Position numbers and translations under genes: made by a program. 64,000 bases of DNA from Brugia malayi (taxonomy: Eukaryota; Nematoda; Chromadorea; Rhabditida; Onchocercidae): NCBI RefSeq assembly GCF_000002995.4, contig NW_025062477.1, positions 12,444,696 to 12,508,695 on the forward strand. Reading direction: 5' to 3'. Positions 15,078-27,900 of the stretch are shown here, one piece after another. The notes under the pieces are model-generated. The model ran no database searches and was not told the origin of the DNA. It saw only the letters and a list, made by a program, of their open reading frames with translations. The number at the start of each line of letters is the position of its first letter. Position 1 is the stretch's first letter.

Positions 15078-15925
15078 CCTATTAAATTTGAGTATTTACT
15101 TCAATAAATGATTCTAATTATCATTAATTTTGATAGCTTGAAAAGTACTATCTAATTATTATTGAAATAACATTCACAATTCGGAGAGAAAAGAAAGAAA
15201 ATAACAGATTTTGAAATTTAAATTTCTTTTTCAAATTAATCCAATGAATATATTTTAATTTTCAAATTCATTTTTTCCTTCAAATTAAAACAAAAACAGA
15301 AATTTTGTTTTTTTTTTTAAGAAATAAAACAAAAGATTTTAAGATTAGCAGATTATAAGGATAAGATGCTCAAAATTTACTTTTAGTTAAAATTAAAGGA
15401 CTTTCTATTTTTTTTTTGCCAAATGTCAACAATTTTGATAAATATTTCATATATTGCCTGGTCTATTTGCTGACTGAAATAAAAGCAATTTTTATTTTTA
15501 TTTTGTTTTATTTTTTATAATCTTATTTAAAAAAGATATGAAGTTTGTAGTTCAAATTTTAAAACCGATAAAATTTCACTTATAACTTTAATATTTATGT
15601 GTTATTAATTAATTAATTAATTATTTCCATTTTTAAGAAACACAAATCTGTTTATATTAATTTCAAATTAGAATTTGATATAAACAAAACTTTTTTCTTT
15701 TTTTGATTTGAATAAATAATAATAATAAAATTTATTATAATTAAAGTGAAAATTAATTTTAAACAAATCATCGCTAAGCATTCAGTAATTATTTTTATTT
15801 GATAAAATTATTTATTCTTTCTTTTTTTGCAAAGGATAAAAATAGAATTTTTGTTGAAAAAAGTTCGAAAACAAGAATAAATGCTAATAATTTCGATCTC
15901 TCTCTTTCCCTCCTTCTCTCTTTAC

Positions 15926-15956
<31 letters not shown>

Positions 15957-18900
15957 ACTCCCTTTATAAAATACATAAAAAGAAATATAAATTGTGCAAT
16001 GATTTTATTTTTTATTTTTTTGCTTAAAAAATTGTAATAAAATTTTTTTTTAATGAGAATAAATTTAAAGAATTAATACTTACAACGTATTAATGGAGCA
16101 CGTTCTTCTTGCCAGTGATCCTGAAACTGTGAAATTTTAGAAATGAATGGATGAAAAATTAATAAATGCAAATGCCAATGATATGGCAAAAAGAATAAAT
16201 AAGCTATAAATCATGATTAACTTGATTATTAATCCTCTATAAGTTTATTATCACGATTAAGATTATGTTATCAATCGATTATAACTCGTTATCACAATCA
16301 AACATGAAACAATCAGTTATCTATAGGTCATTATCATTATTAATCTATAAGTTTATTATCACGATTAAGATTATGTTATCAGTCGATTATAACTCGTTAT
16401 CACAATCAAACATGAAACAATCAGTTATCTATAGGTCATTATCATTATTAATCTATAAGTTTATTATCACGATTAAGATTATGTTATCAGTCGATTATAA
16501 CTCGTTATCACAATCAAACATGAAACAATCAGTTATCTATAGGTCATTATCATTATTAATCTATAAGTTTATTATCACGATTAAGATTATGTTATCAGTC
16601 GATTATAACTCGCAATCAAACATGAAACAATCAGTTATCTATAGGTCATTATCATTATTAATTTTGAAATTATTAATCGTCTATGAGTTATTATCACGAT
16701 GAAAATTACGCTATCAATTGATTATAGCTCGTTGTCATAAACAAATTTCAAACCACTAGTTATCAGTAGATTATTCATAAACAAGATCACAATTACTAAT
16801 CATTTATAAATCATTATCATTGTTAAGTTTGTATAATATCATAATAGTAATAATGCCATAATATTCTTTCGAGAACTAAAGAACAACAATAAAATCTTTT
16901 TAATTTTAAAATGAAATAAAATTAAAATTAAAAGATATATCTATGTCATTTATTTAACAAAAAAAAAATGTGTCCTCATTTTTATCAAATATTTCATAAA
17001 TTGCTCATATTTATTAAATTTTTTAAAAATCGTTTATTAGAAAAATGAAATTAATTAATTAGTCGACCAATTTATCAATCGATCTATTATCAATAAATTC
17101 ATCATTTAATAAAATGCGAAACAAAAAATAAAAAATGAATAAAACGAAAAAATGGAAAAAAGCGAAAGAAAGAAAATAAAATCTATTGTAAATTTTACAT
17201 TAATAATATAAATAAAGTAAAAATATAATTTTTACTTTATTTTTTTATGAAAAAATATTGAAAAAGTTTAATAATAAATTTTGATAACAGTATATGATTA
17301 CTTCTAATTATAATTTACATCTAATCATTTTGTTATTTACAGTTACAAATTTAAAATTTAAAAATAAAATTATTGTTCGTTTAATTTTTTCTTTTTCTTT
17401 TTCACTTTTCCCTCTTTTCCGTAACTAAAAACGAAAAGAGAGAAAATATAATTATCAAAAGATTTTCCATTTTTATTTGTTTTGATTGATGAGCACAAGT
17501 AAATGTTGTCGATTAAATTAAGTAAGTAAATTCAATTTTAAATAATCAAAGAGAAAAAGTATTTCTACATTTGACCAAATTTAATTTCCGTTCAGTAAGA
17601 TAATTTTCCATAAAAATTTTGAAGCTGTAAATAAATTATCTGTCAATTGATTTCGTTTCATAAATTAACAAAATAAACACAATTTAATTTTTTTTTTTTC
17701 ATTTCAGTTTTTTTATTTACATTTTTTTTTTTGCTCTATTCTTTTTGTTTCATTTCAACTGAAATTATATAAAAATTAAAAGAAAAAAGTAGGAAAAAAA
17801 TAGCTTTACTAAAAAAAAAACCAAAAAAAAAAACTTTGCAAAAACTAATATTACTAATTACCACAATTATTTGCTTTATATGCTCTAATAAGTTATTTTT
17901 AAAAAATATTAACAATTTTATTTCTTTCATTTTAAAAAAATTTTGCTTCAAATTTTCTCTTTTTTTTTTTTTTTGTTCACAAATATCCTTCAAATTTGAA
18001 AGGAAAAGGAAATAAAAGAATGGAAGTAAACATTTATAACTAACAAAATAACAAAGTACCAATAATAGTAATAATGTCAACAATAAGTTTTTGAATATTT
18101 TCTTCCTTTTATTTTTCCTTTTTTCAAAACTTTTTTTTTTTGTTATTTTTTAAAAAGAAAGAAAAGTGAAAAAATTGAAGTGCTTTTTTGAGCAGACAAT
18201 TTGGAAAATGCATACCAATTCATTTTCATTTATTTGTTATTATTTATTCATTTATTTATTTGTTTATTTATTTGCTTATTTATTTATATTGCTATTATTA
18301 TTATCTATTCTTACTCTTATTATTATTATTGTCATTTATTATTATGTTGAAATTTCTATAAGAGAATTTATTAAAATATTTTTTTATTATTAGGAAATAT
18401 TTTATTTTTGTTCTATTTTAATTTTTTTTTCTTAAGAATTTTTGAAATTTATGCTGATATTTTAATGTAATTGAACGAAAGAGAGAGAGAGAGAGAGAGG
18501 GGCAAAGAGAGAAAGAAAAATAAACAATAAATGAAACAAAAAAAAAAAGGGAATCAATTAAAAGAAGCAGATAAAGTAATCAATTTACCAATAAAAGTAA
18601 TAATTTAATATCTGAAACAATGTTAATTTCAGAATTTTTATCTTAAATAAAATTTTATTTCAATTTTCTTTTCTGTTTTTTTCCAATATTGCAAATTATA
18701 ATTATAGCATAACAATTAAATATTTGAAAATTTTTAAACTGAAAAAGAAAATTTCGCTTTATGCACTGAAAAGTTTAGTATTTCGCTCGAAATAATGAAA
18801 TAATCATAAGTTTTTTTTTTTTGTCATTTGGTATTATTTTATATTTGGTGATATGATAATATTTCATTTGATAATAACTGCAAAAAAAATTATATCAATC

Positions 18901-21900
18901 AATCAATCAATCAGCCAATCAGTTACTCAATCAAACAGTCAATTAATGGATTAATCAATCAATCAATCAATAATCAATCAATCAATCAATTATAATATCT
19001 GCTGTAAAAAAAGTCCACTGCTATTATCCGATAAAATTATAGCTTCCTCATTTTGCTGGCATAAAACAATTAATTCATCAACTAACTAATTAATTAGTCA
19101 ATCAATAAATCCATCGTCTAATCAATCAATCAATCAATCAATCAGTTTCAGACAATCAAAAATAAGCACTCATATGTAAATCATATTCCACTCTGCTCAC
19201 ACATAGAATTTCGACTCATTTTTGATTCACATACATCATTTTGACTTAGATATATCATTTTGATTTATTTTCAATTACAATACCCTTTTAACTGTAATGA
19301 TATGATAAAAGAATAAAATGATAAAATGTGAATAAAAGGGAATTGAAAAAAAAAAACAAAAAGAAGAAGAAAAGTTTGCTATTTATCTTTAATTTTTGTT
19401 TTCCTTTTTCTTCATTCATTCATCTTTTTCTTTTGTTGTCATTTGTTAGTTTAAAATTGACAATTTGTATTTTTTTTTTTTTTCTTTTCGTCTAAAATGG
19501 ATTGCTGCTTTGATTCATTTTCATTTCCTTAAATAACTCAAAAGAAAAAATTGTAAAAGTGCATTTTTGCTTGTTTGTTTGTTTGTTGTTTTTTTTTTCA
19601 TTTCATTTCATTTCTTTTTGATTTTTCATGAAAGAAAAAAAGCGAGACTTATAACAGAAAGATGAAAATAAGAAAGTAAAATTTAAGAGAAAAAAAAAAC
19701 ACAAAAATAAAATTTGAAAAATAAATTTAAAAAGCAGATTTAGTATATTTATCTTTTTTCAAGTTTTTCTTTTTGTTTTTTTTTAATTTCATTTTATCAA
19801 ACATTTTTTCTTTCTTTCTTTCTTTCTTTCTTTCTCACTCTTTCCTCTCTCTCCCTCTCTCTATCTTCCAAACCTCTCTCATCGAATTTATTCGTTTTTT
19901 GAAGATAAATATATTTAAACGTATGAAAATGCTTTAAATTCTTAATTCGTATCCAGATGATTGCGTGAATACACGTGTACAATACACGTACGTTGATAAT
20001 ATAAATTGAAGCGTAAAATGAAGGCCAATTAAATGATTTAAAAAAAATGAAACAATTCAAAGGAAAATGTAAGCATTTGTTAAAAAAATACTTCCAAAAA
20101 AAAAAAAAAATATATTATATATATTTTTTCTGTTTGAAAATTAGTTTAAAAATTTTCAAATTATAAATTATTTATTTATATGCAAAAAAAAAAAACTTCT
20201 AAATCATATTTGCGTTAAAAATTTTTCATTCACTTTTTTTTCCAAAAAAATTCGATTTTTTTTCTTGCATATATTTTGAAACAAATATTTGATTTTTTCA
20301 TTTTTCCCCTTTTCTAAGTAATTTGAACAAAAAAAAAAAGAGAATAAAAAAAAAAATACAACTATTTATTTCATTTTTATTAAATAAGTTAAATTTTCTT
20401 TCCAATGATCACTCCAATTAAAACTTTAAATTACAAAATTTTTTAAGCTTTAATACTTTATAGTAAATACTGCAGGTCTAAAAGATGTTTATAATAAAAT
20501 ATTTCGATAAGAATGAACTAATTTTCTGTACATATTCATAAATTTTTTTATTTCTTTTGAAATTTAAATTTATGTTTTCCTTTCTTTAATAATTATTTGC
20601 CAAATTAATTAGAATTTAAGATAAGATGATTAATTGCTAATTTTTTGTAATTAGTTAAAAATTAATTAATTACTAAAAAAATAAATTAAAATAAAAAAAC
20701 TAACACCAATTTCGATGAGACGATTTAATGCTTGCAATTTTTCTTGCAATTCTTCCGCATTAGCACCTTGTGCATCTGTAAAGAAAAAATTAAAATTATA
20801 ATAATTAATTAATTAATATCATTTATATTTATATTCTAGAAGAGAAAGCACAATAATATTTATATTTTTATTCAAATATTTAACTAATTTTTAAGAAATT
20901 TCATTTTTTTGGGATGAAAAAAAAAAAAAAAAAAACGAAATTGATACATTCAGTAATAATTATACTTTTATTCAAATAGCTAACCAATTTTAAAGAAATT
21001 AAATTTTATTGGGAATAAAAATTGGAATTGAAATATGGAAAAGACAAATTTGATACATAAAATATTCAATAATAATTATATTTTTATTCAAATAGTTAGG
21101 TAATTTAAAAAAAAAAAAAATCCCATGGTTTTTCTTTTTTTTTTTTTTTTTTTGAATTTCAAATAAAAATTGGAATTAAAATATGGGAAAGATAAATTTG
21201 ATGCATAGGAAATAAAAAGAAAATTTTTTGTAAAGATAAGATGGAAAGCTATCATTTAAATCTAACAATGATTGATCAATGTTGCATGTTATAAGCTTAT
21301 CAAAAAAAAAAAAAAAATTGAGAAAAATATAAGCAATTTTTTAAGCAATTCATAATATTTTTCCTCTTTTTGCTTTCATAAAAATATAAATAGAAATGAA
21401 AAAAACAAAAAAAAAAATTAAAAAACTAAAGAAAAATTGAAAATTGCATTTTGAATTATAGCTATTATTATCAAGCAATCATTCATATCAAATCATTTAT
21501 CACTAGCAGAAATTTCACAAAAATTTTTCTTCCTAAATTAATTAAATCATTTATCTAAATTTTTGAATTCTTCAAAAAACTATTCTCTTTTGCCTTTTTT
21601 TTCTAATGCTTTGCAACGTATAAGGAATACTTTGATTAATTGTATTTAATTATAAAAATAAAAATTGAGAGGCAAAATTTTAATTTAAAATAATATAAAC
21701 GAAAGCAAGAAAAATTATTATTAATTACAAATAGTGATGCAATTTTCAAAAATTCTATAGTTTATAAAATTAATTAAATAATTAATTTTCAGAATTAAAA
21801 TAGCAATTAGAATCTATTTGAAAAAATATTCTATCACAATTAAAGAAATGATTAAAAAAAGCTTTTAATTTTGAATAAATTTCCATTAATAAGTCAATGT

Positions 21901-24900
21901 TACTATGACATGTCAAAAAAAAAAAAAAAAAATGCGTTTGTGAAATTTAGAAAAAAGAAAATTAAATTTATAAAATTTTAATAAGAAAGCATTCTAAAAT
22001 TAAAATCACGTAATCAACAAATTTGTAAAAAAATTTATCAAAATTTAGTAATTACATTTGCTTTATGAATATATAATAATGTTATATGTTGAAAAAAATA
22101 AATAAATAAATAAAAATATAATAACAAATAAAAATTTAAATTTAATAGAAACAAACCATATGGCAGTTCGAAGCGTACGTCAACTAAAATTGAGTGCCCA
22201 GTTGGACGACTTGTTCCAACCGTTTGACCATTTCGAGTTTCTAATTCTTGATCAATTTGTAACCACTTGCCAGGACCTGTTTCATTACTGTACTGCACCG
22301 ATGTTAATGTTAAGTAATGCACACCTGTAATTAGCAGTAATTATTGCAAATTAATGAATTAATAAAAGAATTGGAAATTATAACGAATAATAAATTGAAT
22401 ATATTAATGACAATAAATAAAATTAATAAAATAATTAGAAATTATGACGAATAATGAATTGAATAAATAATTGAAAATTATGACGAATAGTGAGTTAATT
22501 AAATAATTTAAGATAATTATGAATTAATAAAATATTGGAAACCATATTTCATAGTGAATTATAAAATAATTGGAAATTAATGAAATGAATTAATAATATA
22601 ATTGGAAATGAATTCATAATGAAATAATAAAGTAACGAGAAATTAATAATAATGAATCTAAACACCAAAATGAATTAATCATTAAACTGAATTAGGTAAA
22701 ACAGAAAAAAGAATCAGCCATAGACTTTACTGTATCAATGATTGCTATTTATTACAAATGTAAACAAACAAACAAATAAATAACTAAATGATTATTTAAA
22801 AAAAAAAAAATTCCTTTTTTTAAAAAAGAAAAAAACATATAAACATAGATATAATACAAATTATGATATAAATTAAAAGTTTGAATTTGTTAAAATTTAA
22901 ATAATAGAATTTACTAAAATTTAAAACAATCAACTATTATTAAAATCAAAAAGAAAATTACTAAAATCTAAATTATTAAATTCTACGCTATGTGAAAAAA
23001 AAAAAATATTCTATACGTCTTGTTTACATCTATTTATCAACACGTGGCTTTATTAGACGTAATGAAATAATTCATTAAAATTAAAAATGAAATGAATTTT
23101 TCACAAAAATATATATATATCCAAGGTTTGGTTTTTTTTTTCTTTAGTTTACTAAAAATTTAATGACAGATAAAATTTATAGAAATTTAAAATATTTTAT
23201 TTGAAATTATTTAATTTCTTTCCATTAAAAAATTATTATTTTTTTTATTCAAAATACTTTTAATTCCTTTTTCTCCTATTATCCACCCTTTATTATTTTA
23301 CATATACTAATTTAATTGTTCATTATATTAATTTGAATTCAATTATCCTTAGAAAAGATATAATTCAAAATATAATTTTTGCATCATTAAATTTGAAATT
23401 ATCTCATGAATACACGCAGAAAAAAAAAAAAAAAAAAATTTTTTTTTAAAAGAGAAATTAAACTTTAAAAGAAGGATGAAATGAAAAATAAATAAATTAC
23501 CGAGAAGTTTATCCCAAAGGACACCTTTATTCCAAAGTTCCAGTAGCATACCATTATCAATTCGATTTGTTTCACTATAATAAAAAATAAAATTAACAAT
23601 ATTTTAACCAGTTCATTATCATTTTATCAGTTAACAATCAGTGATAACACTTGCTAATTGTTTCATTTTCAATATTTATTTCATTATCATTTCATTAATT
23701 ACTGATAACATTTATTAATGTATTCGATAAATTTCATTATTTTTCACTGAGTTTTTATCATTTTAAACTGCTAAGACAAAATGATATCATTCAATAAAGT
23801 ATTTGGCTAATTTCAGCTAATTTCTATTTTAAATAATAATTTCCAACTGAATATTTAACATTTTATCAGTTTAACAGTTTAAAAATAACATTTGTTAATG
23901 TCTGTTCTATGTATCAATTATCAGTAATTATCATTTGCATTAATTAGCACAAATTTAAAAAAGTCGGAATGAAATGATAATTTTAGTGATAATTTTGATG
24001 CTAATTTTTCTTTCATCATTTTTTGTTTTGACAAATGTTATCAGTTTTATTTGGCCAAAGTTTTTCGCTCCTTTTCAGTAATCGTTATCAGCTAACTTAC
24101 TTTTACTTGTTTACTTACTTTATCTCACTTTTTACTTTACCAATTACTTATTTACTTAGTTCATTTTTTTACTTCACCATTACTTATTTTACTTTACCAA
24201 ATACTTATTTACTTACCTACTTTACCATTTACTTATTTACTAAGTTTATTTTACCAACATTCTTGTTATTACATATAACTAAAAATACACATATAACCAT
24301 GTGCATACACGAATTAAAAATTTAAATTATTAGGATTATTAGAAAAGATTTTTTAAAAAAATAAAAAAAGAAGATGGATCGAACAAGATGAATTCTTGCT
24401 CCCAGCATGGTTGATTGCCTTTTACTGCTATCGTTGTCGATTTAACATTTTGTAATTTAACTACAGCATATGAATTGAATTCATCTGTAAATTAATATCA
24501 AATTAAATTGTTAAAAAAAAAATTTTTTTTTCATTGTTCAAAATTAAAATTAAATTTGTTAAAAATTTTTTTTTCTTTATTAAGAAATAAACGAAAACTA
24601 ATTTGCTAAAAATTTTGTTAAAAAAGAAAAAACATTTGAAAAATCTTTAAAAATAAATTGGTGTCAATATTATGCATAAAAAGAGAAAAAGAATTTAAGT
24701 TAGTAATAAAAAATTTACAAAAAAAAAAAAAAAAACAAAAAGGAAAACGAAAAAAATGTAAATAAATGGAAATAGAATGAAATTGATCAATTAATTTTAT
24801 TATTTTTTTTTTTTAAATTGCAATTGATTTTAGTCATAAATTAAAATTTTTACTGAAATAATCAAAAAAAAAAAGGAGCATAAAAATATGTTCTGCTCAT

Positions 24901-27900
24901 AATAATTCTAAATAATATAATAATTGGAATAGTTTCAATTTATTTAAATAAAATTTCATTTCTTATAAAGTACTAATCAAATTTGATGCATAAAACATTG
25001 ATTAAATCATTGAAAATAATCTTAAACATTACTAAAATCTAAATTATTTACTTATTCTCTAATTTTATTTGTCTCTAATATTGAATTTTATTAATTTATA
25101 AATTATTTAAATATTGAGATGTGATAAGATAATATGCATGTAACATATAAAGAAGTATTTAATAAATTTTTTGAATAAAAAAAAAAAAAAGAGTAATTTT
25201 ATTACTCTAAATTTACTAAATTACAACCTGAAATGATAACATTTTGTAAAGAAATAGAATCGACAATTTTGAAATAACATAAGCATCATTAAAACAAATT
25301 AATTAAAAAAATTAAAATAAATTTATTTCGAATTTTTCATATGATACCAAAATTTTAAAAATTCTTACAGTTTGTGCGAATACATTTGAAATGATAATTA
25401 AGAAGATATCAAGTAAGTAAAAATGAATTTGAAATTAAAAAAAAAAATTAATTTATTAATAAATATGAATAATTTATTTTATACAAATTTTTGAGTGCAA
25501 AATTTTTTCTAAAAATTTTTGTGCTAACTGAGAAAGAAGAAAAGAACATTATTTATTGTAATATTAAAACACTTCTGACATAAAAAAAGAAATCGTTAAT
25601 TTATGAATTGCCTAACAGTTGAGCAAAATGATAAGAATGATAACTGTTATCAATGTAATACAACATTCAAAATACTTAAATAATGTATTAAAAATTTAGA
25701 AAATATTTTGCTAACATTCGTTGACAATAATTACTACATTCATCGTTTATTCAGCTTTTTTTTTTTAAATTGTATATTATATGTGTGACAAAAATTATCA
25801 AAAAAACCTTACCCTAAATAAATGATAAGCTGATAAGAACCATTATTACCTTATCATTTCTTTTAATTAAAGTTCTTTGATAAACATTGTCGGCGTATTG
25901 TTTATTTCACTAGCATTTTTTTTTTTTCTTTCTTTTTTTTTATAATCTTTTTCATTTATGAGTACAACTTAACACTTTCTTGTGGTGAAAAATAAAAAAG
26001 TGGAAAAATGGAAAGAAAAAGATTATAAAATTAAATTTAAATATTTTGAATGAATGCATTGATTGATAAATTTGATAAGGTAACTCTCTAAACAAGCAAT
26101 AAATTAATTTATTGTGAAAATTATTTTCGTTTCATTTCTTCTTTTTTTGCTAAATAAACAAAAATAAGATGAAAATAAAAAAGAAAAATTGCAAATAAAT
26201 ATTTAAATTGGTGAGTTATTAAAGTAAATTGATAAGATCAATTAAAAATTACCAATAATTAATAAAAAATAAAAAGCGAAAAATTTAAAGAAATCTAAAC
26301 AGAAATATGATTTTTTTATTCCAGTTATTCATTAATAATAAATATATCATTAATCAATTTTGCTCATTCATAATAAATTACTCAAACCAAATTTATTAAA
26401 TTGTTATAAATCATTTCATCTCATAAATAAAAAAAAAAAAAAATTAGACAAATTTGAAGAAACAAAACGTAATAAATTTTTTTTTTGTCCAAAATAATGA
26501 TTATTTTTTGTTTTGAATTAAATAAATTAGTAATGAAATTTAATTTCAAATATTTTTCACGAATAATTACTGAGAAAATTATTTAAAATGCATGCAGGAG
26601 TTAATGGGAAAAAAAGAGCAAAATTATTTTTAAAATGATATTTTGATGCCCTTTTCTCTTTATTCCTATTAATTATTTAATTACTCAATTATTATTAATT
26701 TTGATAAGTTCGTAAGCCTTAATCAATGCATATAAAACTGTCAAAAAATTGTTTTAAAAAAATTTTATTAAAAAATTTCCATTATTCCTATTTTCTTCTT
26801 ATTGTTAAAATTAATTTATAATTAATGCATTGAAAAACAAAAAACAAAAAACAAAAAACAAAACACAAAATACATATTATATTGCATGAGAAAAAAATCA
26901 TAAATTTTATTTTTTTTTTTTTTATTTTTCACAAATATTTCAATATTTTCTATTTTTGATAAATAATATTTTCGTGCATTTATCTTATGCTAATCAAACT
27001 ATTTTAAACTAAAAAATTTTTCAGACTTTTTATTTTCATCATTTTTCTTTTTTTGCAAAATTTTTTGAAAAAATAAAAACAAATCCTCGTTGATATTTAA
27101 TGATGCAAATTTATTTTTTATTTTTTGTTTCGGTTTGAAAGGAAAATCTTTCAAAAATGTCATAATTTAAAGTCAAAAAAAATGGAAAAGAAAGGAAAAA
27201 AAAAAAAAAGACAAAAATTTCAATAATTATGAGTAAATATTATTTATTTTAGGTATTTTTATTGCGATAAAATATTAGTTAACATTACCGCCAATAATTT
27301 TACTAATATACAATGATTAGGAAAATTTTAAAAAAATTTTATCGATTGATTAATGTATGATTTATTTGATAAAGAATAAAGTAATGATTATTTAATTATG
27401 GTCATTTAATGAAATAATATTTAATTTAAAAAATTCATTTCAAAATTTCTTTTTTCTCTTCTTTTTTTCATTTATTATTTTTATTCTCTTTTATATTCTT
27501 CTATTACTATTATATATATTCATTCAGTAGACCTAAAATTTTTTTGATAAATTTTATTCAAATTTTTTAGAAAAATTTTAGCAATGATTATTTATAAATT
27601 ATCAGAAGAATATAATAATTGTATGAAAACATTTGCTATAGCAATAAATGTTCAATTAATAATTAGCAAAGGTAAAGTAAAACTGACAAATATCATTTCT
27701 TAAAAATTTTATTTAAAATTTATTAAAAAGTGAAAAAAAAAAAATTATATTACAGAATATTTGTTGTATCATTTATCAACATGCATCGATAATTAATCAC
27801 AAAAATTTTCATTCATTTTTACCTATTCATCAAATATTTTCTCGAATAATCTGTAGATTATCATTAAATGAATACATTATATTAAAATCAGTGATACTAA

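Noticed and set aside
16265..16702. 145-codon repeat-protein-like frame
   Set aside because: It is the translation of a 108-bp intronic minisatellite whose period is a multiple of three. There is no splice, start or codon-use support.
16236..16760. CRISPR-like array
   Set aside because: The repeats are contiguous with no unique spacers, and the genome is eukaryotic. It is a minisatellite.
20705..20707. Alternative unc-13 exon 6 donor GTGTTA, two bases upstream in the transcript
   Set aside because: It breaks phase with exon 7. The GTTAGT donor at 20703-20704 keeps the frame and gives the [12 protein letters not shown] continuation.
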